Shown here: positions 20,311 through 29,393 of the stretch, piece after piece | Layout of the letters: every line of letters starts with the position of its first letter | Numbering within the stretch: position 1 is the stretch's first letter | Assembly (NCBI GenBank): GCA_017521245.1 | Contig: JAFXDI010000047.1 | Coordinates: forward strand, 1 to 36,487 | Source of the DNA: Bacteroidales bacterium | GTDB taxonomy: Bacteria > Bacteroidota > Bacteroidia > Bacteroidales > G3-4614 | Length of the DNA: 36,487 bases | Reading direction: 5' to 3' | The notes under the pieces: generated by a model | Database searches by the model: none | What the model saw: the letters and a program-made list of their open reading frames with translations, nothing else | What the model was told of the DNA's origin: nothing | Position numbers and translations under genes: made by a program

Positions 20311-23300
20311 TTAAACAACTCTTTTTTCGGTTACATACCAAATATAACCCGACACATCAAAGTTACCCATCTCTTTGAGAATACGAATATAGTCCTTCAT
20401 TTGTTTTATATAAGAACTTGACTCTTTACCAAACTTATAATCCACAATAACAACTTTATCACCCTTAATAATAAGTCTGTCGGGGCGATAATTTAGTTTA
20501 CCGTCAGAAGATGGATTTAACACTGCGGTTTCATTTAAAACATAGTTTCCCTTCTCAAACCACTCAGCAATTTGAGGATTTACATCTATTTGTGACAATA
20601 TCTCATTAATAAATTCATCCTTCTCCGCTGAGGAGAGAACACCCATTCGCTCATATTTCTTTGCAACTCGCTCAACATCCTCTTTAACAATAACCTCACT
20701 CATCATTTTGTGTTTTACTTTTCCAATCGATAAATTTGAGTGATTATCAAAATATGCCTCTCCCTTTAATTTAAGTCGCAATTTAGACTCTATTGGATCA
20801 ACCTCATATCGCGAAATCTCCTTAACCGGATTTTGAGAGTTACTCTCTTTGGTATCTTGAGGAATATACATCTTACCATACTCATATACATATCCATCAA
20901 ACGAAACATTATCTTGCTCCTTAGACATAGCCTCTATGGTTGTATACATTAAAGAGTTAAATGACAACATTCCTTTATTTGATGGTTTTGGAGCATACAC
21001 TATTAGATTATCCTCAGCTCGAGTAAAGGCAACATAACCGATATTCAGGTTATCAATAATAGCAAGCGACTTCTCTTCTAAATAATCTTCAATAAAAGGA
21101 GAGTTTAACATTTTCTTTGAGACCGAGAGAGGAAACATCCACTCATTCTCATCATCTGTTATATATTTTCTCCACAATATACTCGCACCATTCTCAATTT
21201 GCCAATTACAGAAAGGAATAAATATTGTAGGATACTCTAATCCCTTAGACTTATGAATTGTAATTATTCGTACAGCATTTTTTGTTTCGGGAGTTGATAT
21301 GCAAAAATCATCACTATGCAAATCCCACCAATTTAAAAACTCTAAGAGAGCGTTATCCTTTTGACCCACATATGACAATATCACATCTTGAAAAGCTTGA
21401 ATATAAGGCAATTGTTCTTCATCATCTTTAATCTTCAATAAATCAATTATACCCTCACACATTTCAAACAGCGACTTGGTTGATAAAACAGCTATCTTCT
21501 CATCATATTCAAGCGACTCTTCTGTTAATAATTTAATAGCCTGTTCTATTATGGTTGAACCCGAAGTCGAGAGAGAAGAAGCATATTCATAATTCATCAT
21601 CAGTCTATTAATCGGCTCTTTTGATGAATTAATATATCGCAGAATAGCAATTATCGACTTAACAGATGAAGAGTTTTTTATCATTAACGCCTCATTGGAT
21701 ATAACATAAAATTTCTCATCTTCATCCTTTTGTGCCGACATAAGATATTGAGCCGTTACTATCGCATCATCGTTAGTTCGAGTAAGGATTGCTATTTTAT
21801 CGGCACTATATCCACTCTTCAACATTGATTGAATATCGGCATATAGTTTAGGTAACACCTGCTCCGCATAATCATTTGCATGGGGAATAAACTCAACTTT
21901 TACATAACCGGTATCTGGTTCTTTAGCCGTATTTATCTTCTGCTTACAATCTTGGTATGCTGTTATAATTTTATCTCTTAACGGATATCTCTCTTCTCCC
22001 GTTTTATCAATATAAGAATGTTCATCTTTTTTTGCATCAACCAATACCTTTACGGCGTGGGTGAAGAAATTATTATTAAATTTTATAATATGGGGAGCAC
22101 TTCTCCAATTCACATCCATCGACTCTTCTAATGCCTTATTTTGCACAAAAGACTCTTCGCTTGCGGGCAAGCCATTAAGCATTGTCCAATCGGAATTTCT
22201 CCATCTATATATACTCTGTTTAACATCACCCACAATAAGGTTATGTCCACCCTTTGATATACTCTCTTTTAAAAGAGGCAAAAAATTCTCCCATTGAGCA
22301 TGAGAAGTATCCTGAAATTCATCTATCATATAGTGGTGAATATTTACCCCCACTTTCTCGTATATGAAAGGTGTATCGGTCCCTTTTATAACCTTATTCA
22401 ACAAATCTGTTGTATCAGACAAGAGCATAATGTTTCTCTCTTTTATTATATCTCTTATATGAATATCAACATCACTCAAAATTCCAAATGAGTATAGGTT
22501 ACGTCTTAGAGTTTCATATAAACAATATTCAGGATAATCGTTCCTGAAAAAATCCCTTAGAGCATCCATACATCCAGAACTGTCAAATTTATCAAGAGTA
22601 TCCTTTGTTTTATCAGAAACATTATTTTTATTATGTTCCCATTTTGATCTATCGCTAAGTAACAAAGTGTTATTTGGGCTCTTAATATTTTCACTGGGAG
22701 TTATAAAATACCTTAACGGAGAGCTATTCTTACCAGCAAGTTCATCTAAACACTTATATAAATCTTTTAAAATTTCATGTCCTTCTTTAACTATATTTTT
22801 CCACTTATTTTGAAGCGTACGACTTTTTTCGGTCACATACTTATTAAAGGCTGCTACATCATCTTTAGTTGGTAATTTATCGGGCGGCAAACTATCTCTC
22901 CAACGTTTATATGCCTCCTTAAAGAGCTCCTTCGATAAAACCCTTATTTTCCACTCGGCAGAATTCCACTTTCCATTATCCTCTATTTGTGAGATATCAA
23001 AATCTAAAAGCCATTTTTTTAAAGTATCATCATCCGCATCATCAGAGAGAGAAAGATACATTCTATCTATTGCCTCATTTGCCACCTCCTCAGAATTGAG
23101 TTCAACATTATATCCTCCTTGCATACCAATATCTCTCACAAAGGCACGCATAGTCTTTTGAAAGAAGGTATCAATGGTTGAAACATTAAAGTTTGTGTAA
23201 TCATGAAGGAGTGTATATAATATCTCCATTGAACGCTTTTGCAACTCCTCTCCATCTTTAACACACCCCGACCCGATTAACTCTTCTCTATATATTTTTG

Positions 23301-23568
23301 AATTTCTATCATCGCTTCCTGTGGCAAGATTGTACAGCGATTTTATTATACGAGCCTTCATCTCACCGGTAGCCTTATTAGTAAAGGTTACAGCAAGAAT
23401 ATGTCTATACGTTTTGTTTCGCTCCGAGTCAAAAGTATCAAACTGACTTTTAGAAAAGAGCAACCATAAATAGTATAGCGTAAGGGTAAAAGTTTTACCA
23501 CTTCCCGCCGATGCTTTATATACAACCAAAGGAGGCTCGGTTTTTAATCTTGGTTTTTCTTTATCCAT
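20311..23568 (-). CDS. AddA/RecB-like UvrD-family helicase with C-terminal nuclease
   Basis: This 1085-residue protein is an SF1A DNA helicase fused to a RecB-type nuclease, the architecture used for double-strand break end processing. Walker A is ASAGSGKT with Lys25, the DEAD-like box DEFQDT starts at Asp416, and later motifs include GDVKQSIYRWR, HKSKGLEYP (about 769) and VAFTRAEDNL. The C-terminus has PD-(D/E)XK nuclease residues Asp1030, Asp1043 and Lys1045 (VDYKFG), with the upstream KVKHKM histidine. No iron-sulfur cysteine set is evident. An AddB partner is usually adjacent but none is seen here; the upstream gene is an eIF1-like protein 6 bases away. RecB is less likely because no recC or recD is nearby. 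Confidence 0.88.
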   Translation of the reverse strand: MDKEKPRLKTEPPLVVYKASAGSGKTFTLTLYYLWLLFSKSQFDTFDSERNKTYRHILAVTFTNKATGEMKARIIKSLYNLATGSDDRNSKIYREELIGSGCVKDGEELQKRSMEILYTLLHDYTNFNVSTIDTFFQKTMRAFVRDIGMQGGYNVELNSEEVANEAIDRMYLSLSDDADDDTLKKWLLDFDISQIEDNGKWNSAEWKIRVLSKELFKEAYKRWRDSLPPDKLPTKDDVAAFNKYVTEKSRTLQNKWKNIVKEGHEILKDLYKCLDELAGKNSSPLRYFITPSENIKSPNNTLLLSDRSKWEHNKNNVSDKTKDTLDKFDSSGCMDALRDFFRNDYPEYCLYETLRRNLYSFGILSDVDIHIRDIIKERNIMLLSDTTDLLNKVIKGTDTPFIYEKVGVNIHHYMIDEFQDTSHAQWENFLPLLKESISKGGHNLIVGDVKQSIYRWRNSDWTMLNGLPASEESFVQNKALEESMDVNWRSAPHIIKFNNNFFTHAVKVLVDAKKDEHSYIDKTGEERYPLRDKIITAYQDCKQKINTAKEPDTGYVKVEFIPHANDYAEQVLPKLYADIQSMLKSGYSADKIAILTRTNDDAIVTAQYLMSAQKDEDEKFYVISNEALMIKNSSSVKSIIAILRYINSSKEPINRLMMNYEYASSLSTSGSTIIEQAIKLLTEESLEYDEKIAVLSTKSLFEMCEGIIDLLKIKDDEEQLPYIQAFQDVILSYVGQKDNALLEFLNWWDLHSDDFCISTPETKNAVRIITIHKSKGLEYPTIFIPFCNWQIENGASILWRKYITDDENEWMFPLSVSKKMLNSPFIEDYLEEKSLAIIDNLNIGYVAFTRAEDNLIVYAPKPSNKGMLSFNSLMYTTIEAMSKEQDNVSFDGYVYEYGKMYIPQDTKESNSQNPVKEISRYEVDPIESKLRLKLKGEAYFDNHSNLSIGKVKHKMMSEVIVKEDVERVAKKYERMGVLSSAEKDEFINEILSQIDVNPQIAEWFEKGNYVLNETAVLNPSSDGKLNYRPDRLIIKGDKVVIVDYKFGKESSSYIKQMKDYIRILKEMGNFDVSGYIWYVTEKRVV

Positions 23569-23574
23569 AACCTT

Positions 23575-23925
23575 TTAAACTTTTTTTGAAGATGAATACC
23601 CCTCATTAATCAGAATAGGCAAAACCTTATCACGCAAATCACCTTGCAAAACAATTTCGCAATCCTTCACTGAGCCACCTGTGCCAAGTTTTGTTTTAAT
23701 CACTTTTGCAAGAGCATTTGCACACTGCTCATCACCATCAAAGCCAGTCACAATGGTAACTGTTTTTCCGGAGCGGTTCTTCTTATCAATTGCCACACGC
23801 AACTTCATCTTTGCCTTGTTTGCAACCTCTTTCTCTTGCTTAACTTCACGTTCAATATCTTCAGTTGAAATTGAGTATGCTTTACCAAGCAACTCTTTCC
23901 AATCGTTAGGAGTACTCATAATCAT
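23575..23925 (-). CDS. eIF1/SUI1-domain translation initiation factor-like protein
   Basis: The protein of about 116 residues has a SUI1 domain in its C-terminal 80 residues: KLRVAIDKKNRSGKTVTIVTG, GFDGDEQCANALAKVIKTKLG, TGGSVKDCEIVLQGD and RDKVLPILINEGY. This matches bacterial YciH-type proteins, whose role in initiation fidelity is inferred from eIF1 and is weakly characterised. An ATG at 23917-23919 (MSTPNDW) would give 114 residues and is an equally good start. It is 6 bases upstream of the helicase-nuclease gene and so probably cotranscribed with it. Confidence 0.9.
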   Translation of the reverse strand: MIMSTPNDWKELLGKAYSISTEDIEREVKQEKEVANKAKMKLRVAIDKKNRSGKTVTIVTGFDGDEQCANALAKVIKTKLGTGGSVKDCEIVLQGDLRDKVLPILINEGYSSSKKV

Positions 23926-23941
23926 AAAATTTATCTGAATA

Positions 23942-23975
23942 CAAAGATAGTTACAAACGAGCGAGAAACATCAAA
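23942..23975 (-). promoter_or_regulatory. Probable promoter of the eIF1-like/helicase unit
   Basis: On the minus strand TATCTTTG (23942-23949) is an exact -7 match, with TTTG at 23972-23975 after a slightly long 22-base spacer. A second TATCTTTG occurs at 24027-24034, so tandem promoters are possible. Confidence 0.55.
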
Positions 23976-24065
23976 CTTGTTTGATTGTTTTTCACAGTGA
24001 ATGCAAAAAATCTTAGAGGGTTACCTCAAAGATACAAAATAATACACAACAGATATAAACATATA

Positions 24066-24098
24066 TAAAAAAACTGCCTCAACAAAAGTCAAGGCAGT
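24066..24098 (-). terminator. Intrinsic terminator after the orphan sorting-domain ORF
   Basis: ACTGCCT (24073-24079) pairs with AGGCAGT (24092-24098); on the minus strand the stem is followed by seven Ts. It lies 20 bases past the stop of the sorting-domain ORF and so closes that small transcript. Confidence 0.85.
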
Positions 24099-24117
24099 AA
24101 AAAAGTTATATTCAAAT

Positions 24118-24366
24118 TTAGATTACAACCTTACTCCGAGCATTATCCGAAACAATTATATAAGTTCCTTTTGGTAAATAAATATTAGTTGACTCATTTA
24201 CTACCATACTCTTTATCAATTGTCCTGAAATAGTAAATATCTTAACTTCTCCATTGTAAGAATCTATCTCCAGCATTCCATCAGCAACCCTAAATTTTAT
24301 TTTTACTTCCACATACTTACCCACAGAATAACACAACCCACGCATAGCATAGGCGATATTATCCAT
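24118..24366 (-). CDS. Orphan T9SS C-terminal sorting domain (type A), probable remnant of a larger gene
   Basis: The 82-residue product is little more than a type IX secretion C-terminal sorting domain. Residues about 26-82 show its typical strands: KFRVADGMLEID, EVKIFTISGQLI, NIYLPKGTYIIV and a final KVVI. No signal peptide and no passenger domain precede it, and an in-frame TAA lies eight codons upstream of the ATG. A domain like this has no known use on its own, so it most likely is the surviving 3' end of a lost surface-protein gene. The ATG overlaps the stop of a 51-codon upstream ORF (ATGGATAA), and a good terminator follows, so expression remains possible. Confidence 0.65.
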   Translation of the reverse strand: MDNIAYAMRGLCYSVGKYVEVKIKFRVADGMLEIDSYNGEVKIFTISGQLIKSMVVNESTNIYLPKGTYIIVSDNARSKVVI

Positions 24367-24514
24367 TGTCGTGGGTATGCTCTTTTATTGTGGAAGTTTC
24401 TCGGAGCAATTTGACAACAGTTAATACTGCTAAATTTATATCAATGTCGCAACAACTATTATTGTTTTTGCAAATAAAATCCATTTTTTGAAAGAATCTT
24501 TCAATAGCAATCAT
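24359..24514 (-). CDS. Small 51-residue ORF overlapping the orphan sorting domain
   Basis: The frame runs from ATG at 24512-24514 to TAA at 24359-24361 and overlaps the next ATG by the eight bases ATGGATAA, a layout typical of translational coupling. The product begins MIAIERFFQKMDFICK and has a NNNSCCDID segment. It matches no family I recognise. No clear consensus promoter precedes it. It could be a real small protein, the frameshifted end of a decayed gene, or chance. Confidence 0.3.
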   Translation of the reverse strand: MIAIERFFQKMDFICKNNNSCCDIDINLAVLTVVKLLRETSTIKEHTHDNG

Positions 24515-24599
24515 AATTTTGTATTACACAAAAAATCTATTACTCTCGGAATTAATGATTTTTGACTATTTATATAAATTCTGTTCTATATTTTTTTTG

Positions 24600-24607
24600 T
24601 AATTTTG
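24600..24607 (+). promoter_or_regulatory. Probable -7 element of rex
   Basis: TAATTTTG matches TAnnTTTG exactly and lies 42 bases before the rex ATG. No good TTTG is found at the usual -33 spacing. Confidence 0.5.
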
Positions 24608-24649
24608 GCAAATGATTTATAGAGAAAAACTTTTAATAACCTAAAATTA

Positions 24650-25267
24650 ATGATACTACCCGAGCCCTCACTTCGCCGACTACCTTGGTACTTGGCACAC
24701 GTTAAGTTGCTTATGGAGAACAGTGTTGAATTTGTATCTTCAACACAAATTGCAGCGGCTACAAATGTTGATGCTTCGCAAGTAGCAAAAGATTTATCAA
24801 TGTTAGAGATATCCGGCAAAACTCGCGTTGGATACGAAGTTGTCTCTCTTGTTGAGGTATTGGAAGACTTTTTAGGTTTCACCAAATGCCACAAAGCATG
24901 TATATTTGGAGTTGGCAGTTTAGGTGGAGCATTAATGCACGATAGCGGACTGGAGCAATACGGGCTTAAACTTGTCGCAGGATTTGATGTGCGAAGTGAC
25001 ATTGTTGGGAAAGAGATTAATGGCATTAAGATTTATAACATCAGCGAATTTGAAGAGATTCAAAAAAAGGAACAGATGGTTATAGGCATCATCACAGTTC
25101 CAGTTGACAAAGCTCAAGAGAGTGCCGATATTATGGTTTCGGGAGGCATTGGTGCTATATGGAACTTTACCCCTTACAAAATAAAAGTTGATGAGAGCGT
25201 TGTTGTTCAAGAGACTTCGCTATATGCTCATTTGGCTGTAATGTTTAATCGTTTGAACGAAAAATAG
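24650..25267 (+). CDS. rex: Redox-sensing transcriptional repressor Rex
   Basis: Rex dimers bind DNA when NAD+ is abundant and release it when NADH rises, controlling fermentation and respiration genes. The 205-residue protein has an N-terminal winged helix (residues about 1-75, with SSTQIAAATNVDASQVAKDL as recognition region), a Rossmann domain with GVGSLGGAL at 87-95, and a C-terminal helix (about 185-205) that would swap between subunits. The start MILPEPSLRRLPWYL is the usual Rex N-terminus. It lies 15 bases upstream of a FAH-family gene. No full Rex box (TTGTGAN6TTCACAA) was seen next to it. Confidence 0.96.
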   Translation: MILPEPSLRRLPWYLAHVKLLMENSVEFVSSTQIAAATNVDASQVAKDLSMLEISGKTRVGYEVVSLVEVLEDFLGFTKCHKACIFGVGSLGGALMHDSGLEQYGLKLVAGFDVRSDIVGKEINGIKIYNISEFEEIQKKEQMVIGIITVPVDKAQESADIMVSGGIGAIWNFTPYKIKVDESVVVQETSLYAHLAVMFNRLNEK

Positions 25268-25282
25268 ATAAAAAAATATAAA

Positions 25283-25894
25283 ATGAAGATATTTGCTGTT
25301 GGTTGGAATTACAACTCTCACAATAAAGAGATGGATAATACGTTAGTATTAAACGAACCTGTGATCTTTCTCAAACCTGAATCGGCTATTTTAAAAGATG
25401 GCAAGCCCTTTTTCTACCCCGACTGGTCGTCTCAGATTGAGTACGAGGCAGAGATTGTAGTACGTATCGACAGACTTGGTAAAAACATTCAATCAAAGTT
25501 TGCATACCGCTATTACAACTCATATACCATAGGCATTGATTTTACTGCAAGAGATTATCAAGCAAAGGCTCGTGCCAATGGTAACCCTTGGGATATCAGC
25601 AAAGGTTTTGACGGCTCGGCAGTAGTTGGAGATTTTATCCCTACCAATGGAGAGAAACTTGGAGAGAAGGAGTTTTACCTTACCATAAACGGCAATGAGG
25701 TGCAACGTGGTAACTCAAGAGATATGATATTCTCTATTGATGACATTGTTGCATACGTCAGCAAATTTTACACTCTCAAAAAGGGCGATTTAATCTACAC
25801 AGGAACTCCTGCCGGTGTTGGAGGAGTTAAGATAGGCGATAGGTTAGAAGGTTTCATAGGTGATGAAAAATTACTCAATTTCCACGTACGATAA
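25283..25894 (+). CDS. Fumarylacetoacetate hydrolase (FAH) family protein
   Basis: The 203-residue protein is a single FAH domain like FAHD1 and bacterial acylpyruvases. The metal ligands appear as Glu55 and Glu57 (YEAEIVV) and Asp86 (IGIDFTARD), and the C-terminus has the family signature GDLIYTGTPAGVG. Family members hydrolyse acylpyruvates, decarboxylate oxaloacetate or tautomerise it; the exact substrate cannot be read from the sequence. It lies between rex and porU, 15 and 32 bases from them, in the same direction. The link with a redox repressor would fit a role in central metabolism, but that is inference. Confidence 0.9.
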   Translation: MKIFAVGWNYNSHNKEMDNTLVLNEPVIFLKPESAILKDGKPFFYPDWSSQIEYEAEIVVRIDRLGKNIQSKFAYRYYNSYTIGIDFTARDYQAKARANGNPWDISKGFDGSAVVGDFIPTNGEKLGEKEFYLTINGNEVQRGNSRDMIFSIDDIVAYVSKFYTLKKGDLIYTGTPAGVGGVKIGDRLEGFIGDEKLLNFHVR

Positions 25895-25926
25895 TATGAG
25901 TGATAAACATACACCTTTATATATAA

Positions 25927-28900
25927 ATGAGATTAGAACTTCTTAAACATATTGTAATTGTTGTAGCGTTAATGATAACGCTGCCAATATATGCCGCATC
26001 ATCATCGTTATGCGACCGGTACGCAACAAAATCTAAACTTGCATCGGGCAGATGGGTTAAAATTGAGGTTGCAGAGAGTGGCATTTATCAAATCTCATAC
26101 ACCACACTTCAAGAATTAGGATTCACACCAGAAAAGGTAAAAGTTTATGGTTACGGAGGTAATATGTTGCCCGAAAAATTTTCAGAGCCATATATCGATG
26201 ACCTCCCCGAAGTTCCTGTTCTAAGAGATAAAAACAGAATCTTGTTCTACGGAGAGGGAACTATTAAATGGTCTCTCACAGGAACAACTTTTGTTCAAAC
26301 ACAAAATCCCTACTCAGCATCATCATATTACTTCATCACTCAAAGTGAAGAACCAAATATTAAGATGAAAGAGTTACCCGACAATCTGAGTAAAATAACA
26401 AAAGATATTACCACCTTCAACGACTACGCTCTATACGAAAGCGAGTTGTGTAATGTTGGCAATATGGGGCGTAATCTTTATGGCGAAGATTTTTTATACA
26501 AGACAATACAGAGTTTCAAGTTCAACACAACAGGTGTTGTTGGTGATATTGACATGCGTATTGATTTCATCGCCAAGATGCAATCAAACGGAACTCTTTC
26601 AATAAAACACAATGGCAAAGCCCTAACTAACGGAGAGAAGAATATTAAAGCATTCACAGGTTCTGACGACTGGTACTACACCGCTGCAAAACTCACCTCT
26701 TTAAATAAAACCTTCACCCCAACTGGCACAGAGACTATTACTTTGCAATTTTCTGGAGAGGATGTAAAGGTTGCACGATTAGATTTTATCCGTTTGCAAA
26801 TGGAACGTCAACTTAAACTATATAATGGAGTTGTTAAGTTTCGTTCATTTGAAGCACAATACAGTTATGTAAGATACAAACTTAACGTTGGCAATAGTTC
26901 TTCGGTACAAATATGGGATATAACAGAGGCTCACAATCCAAAAAGAGTGTTAGCAACCAAATCAAATAACACACTTGATTTTACACCAGAAGCCGTAGGA
27001 TTAAGAGAGTATATAGCATTTGACACAAATAAAACATACAACGAACCAACCTTTGTAGAAGAGGTTGCAAACCAAAATCTGCATGGATTGGAAAGGGCTG
27101 ATTTGGTTATTATTGCTCCCCAACAATTTTACCAAGAGGCGAAAAGATTAGCAGAGTTTCATCGCGACCACGACCAACTATCCTCTATGATAGTACGTCC
27201 TGAACTAATATACAACGAGTTTGCATCAGGCAAACCCGATGCCACTGCATACCGAAGGTTTATGAAGATGTTCTATGACAGAGCAGAGTGTGCAGGAGAT
27301 GAGACTCTATACCCTCGTTACCTGCTACTATTTGGAGATGGTTCGTGCGACAACCGTCATATAACCTCAGAGTGGCAAGGATATAAATACCCTTTCTTGC
27401 TTACATTTCAATCGGTAAGCAGTATTGACGAGAGAAGTTCGTATGTTACAGATGATTACTTCTCCTTCTTGAAAGATAGCGACGGCAATAATCTACTTGC
27501 AGACAAACCCGTCATTGGTGTGGGGCGTTTCCCTGTCAGAACAACTGCTGAGGCTAAAATTGCAGTTGATAAGGTTATCAACTATACAAATAACTCCAAC
27601 TATGGAATTTGGAAAAACAACCTCTGCTTTGTAGCCGATAATGGTAATCACTCGGGACACATGGAGTTGGCTGATGATTTAGTTGAGATTATTCAAAAAA
27701 ACAATCCCGAGTTCTTTGAAAACAAAGTATATATTGATGCCTACAACAAAGTGGGAGGATCAAGTGGTGGCACATACCCCGATGCCAAAGCCGATATGTT
27801 GAACTACTTTGAAAATGGTCAGTTGATTGTTAACTACATTGGACACGGAAGTGCCACTGGATGGACAAAAGAGAAGATACTAACCATACAAGACATAAAG
27901 AAACTATATCTCGACAAACTCCCATTCTTTATAACAGCCACTTGCGATTTCAGTAGATTTGATGCACCCACAACTTCGGCAGGAGAGGAGATGTTCCTAA
28001 ATAGCAAAGGTGGCGGAGTTGGTTTAATATCAACTACCCGAGTGGTTTATATGGACAAAAACGAGACATTCAACAAAGAGTTGATTTCTCATATGTTCTC
28101 TCGCGACACAGATGGTCACCGCTATCGCATAGGCGACGTAATAAGAATGGCTAAATGCTCAGTAACTGAACATTACGGTCAAGACCTTAATAAACTCAAC
28201 TTTATTCTTCTCGCCGATCCTACTTTAAAACTTGCATTCCCCGAATACAAAATTAAGATTACCGAAATAAATGGAGTTGCCATAGGTAGCACTTCAAGCA
28301 ACATAGTTTTAAAGGCTCGCTCACAAGCAACCTTTAAAGGAATAATTTTAACTCCATCGGGAGAGAAAGATGAAACATTCAACGGATACATTCAACAACG
28401 CCTATATGACTCTGAACGTTCAATAACCACTCACGGTGAGGATGAGGGAGGAGAACCATATACATTTAAAGTCAGAGACAGCAAACTTTACGAGGGCAAA
28501 GATTTGGTAAAAAACGGAGAGTTTGAGTTTACCTTCAAACTTCCTAAGGAGTTAAACTACTCAAACGAGCCTGCTCTAATGAACCTTTATGCCTACGATG
28601 AGATACAAAAAGTTGAGGCACAAGGAACAAGTAAAGACTTTATTGTAAATGGATACGACAACGAAGTTGAAGCTGATGAGATTGGACCAACAATAGAATA
28701 CTTCTATCTAAACTCATCGGACTATTCGTATGGGGCAACAGTAAATGAAACCCCAGTATTTATTGCTCAGGTATATGACAAGTCGGGTATTAATGTATCG
28801 GGCATAGGATTAGGGCACGACCTTACAATAAAGATTGATAACAACCCAAATACAGAGTATATCATAAACAACTACTTTACTCCTGCTTCGGGAGACTTTG

Positions 28901-29343
28901 GCAGAGGTACAATAATGTATCAGATACCCGAGTTACCAGAAGGAGAACATACCCTTACTTTTAAAGTATGGGACACAGAGGGTAACTCATCGGAGAAGAG
29001 TACAATGTTTGTTGTTGAGAAAGGATTGAAACCCAATATCTATCAACTATACACTACAAAAAATCCTGTTAGGGATGAGGCCAAGTTCTATCTAAATCAC
29101 GACCGTCCTAATATGGTTATGAAGGTAACAATAGCCGTATATGACCTTTGGGGCAACGAGTTGTGGAGAAACGAGAGCGAAGGTAAATCGGATATGTGGA
29201 AAACCGAGCCTGTGATATGGGATTTAACTGACGCATCGGGCAAGAGAGTGCCTCCCGGAGTATATATCTATAAAGCATATATATCAACCGAAAGCGGAAA
29301 GGCTGCAACAGATGCTAAAAAAATTGCAGTATTAGGGCAATAA
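25927..29343 (+). CDS. porU: Type IX secretion system sortase PorU (C25 peptidase family)
   Basis: PorU is the cell-surface sortase that removes the C-terminal sorting domain of T9SS cargo and attaches the cargo to lipopolysaccharide. The 1138-residue protein has a signal peptide at 1-24 (MRLELLKH, hydrophobic core, cleavage near IYA-A). The gingipain-like C25 catalytic domain spans about 390-760 with His640 (NYIGHGSATGW) and Cys673 (TATCDFS). The C-terminus resembles a FlgD-like or sorting-domain fold (IAVYDLWGNELW, PPGVYIYKAY). It is directly followed by porV, the usual Bacteroidota order. A 16-codon ORF at 25896-25946 overlaps its start. Confidence 0.95.
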   Translation: MRLELLKHIVIVVALMITLPIYAASSSLCDRYATKSKLASGRWVKIEVAESGIYQISYTTLQELGFTPEKVKVYGYGGNMLPEKFSEPYIDDLPEVPVLRDKNRILFYGEGTIKWSLTGTTFVQTQNPYSASSYYFITQSEEPNIKMKELPDNLSKITKDITTFNDYALYESELCNVGNMGRNLYGEDFLYKTIQSFKFNTTGVVGDIDMRIDFIAKMQSNGTLSIKHNGKALTNGEKNIKAFTGSDDWYYTAAKLTSLNKTFTPTGTETITLQFSGEDVKVARLDFIRLQMERQLKLYNGVVKFRSFEAQYSYVRYKLNVGNSSSVQIWDITEAHNPKRVLATKSNNTLDFTPEAVGLREYIAFDTNKTYNEPTFVEEVANQNLHGLERADLVIIAPQQFYQEAKRLAEFHRDHDQLSSMIVRPELIYNEFASGKPDATAYRRFMKMFYDRAECAGDETLYPRYLLLFGDGSCDNRHITSEWQGYKYPFLLTFQSVSSIDERSSYVTDDYFSFLKDSDGNNLLADKPVIGVGRFPVRTTAEAKIAVDKVINYTNNSNYGIWKNNLCFVADNGNHSGHMELADDLVEIIQKNNPEFFENKVYIDAYNKVGGSSGGTYPDAKADMLNYFENGQLIVNYIGHGSATGWTKEKILTIQDIKKLYLDKLPFFITATCDFSRFDAPTTSAGEEMFLNSKGGGVGLISTTRVVYMDKNETFNKELISHMFSRDTDGHRYRIGDVIRMAKCSVTEHYGQDLNKLNFILLADPTLKLAFPEYKIKITEINGVAIGSTSSNIVLKARSQATFKGIILTPSGEKDETFNGYIQQRLYDSERSITTHGEDEGGEPYTFKVRDSKLYEGKDLVKNGEFEFTFKLPKELNYSNEPALMNLYAYDEIQKVEAQGTSKDFIVNGYDNEVEADEIGPTIEYFYLNSSDYSYGATVNETPVFIAQVYDKSGINVSGIGLGHDLTIKIDNNPNTEYIINNYFTPASGDFGRGTIMYQIPELPEGEHTLTFKVWDTEGNSSEKSTMFVVEKGLKPNIYQLYTTKNPVRDEAKFYLNHDRPNMVMKVTIAVYDLWGNELWRNESEGKSDMWKTEPVIWDLTDASGKRVPPGVYIYKAYISTESGKAATDAKKIAVLGQ

Positions 29344-29393
29344 AACCGAAGTTTTTGAGTTTAATATATTGACAAATATAACATTAGTTTGAT

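Noticed and set aside
24586..25026. 146-codon minus-strand frame opposite rex
   Set aside because: It is serine/proline/threonine-rich without any recognisable domain and lies wholly over rex and its leader, which explain the sequence.
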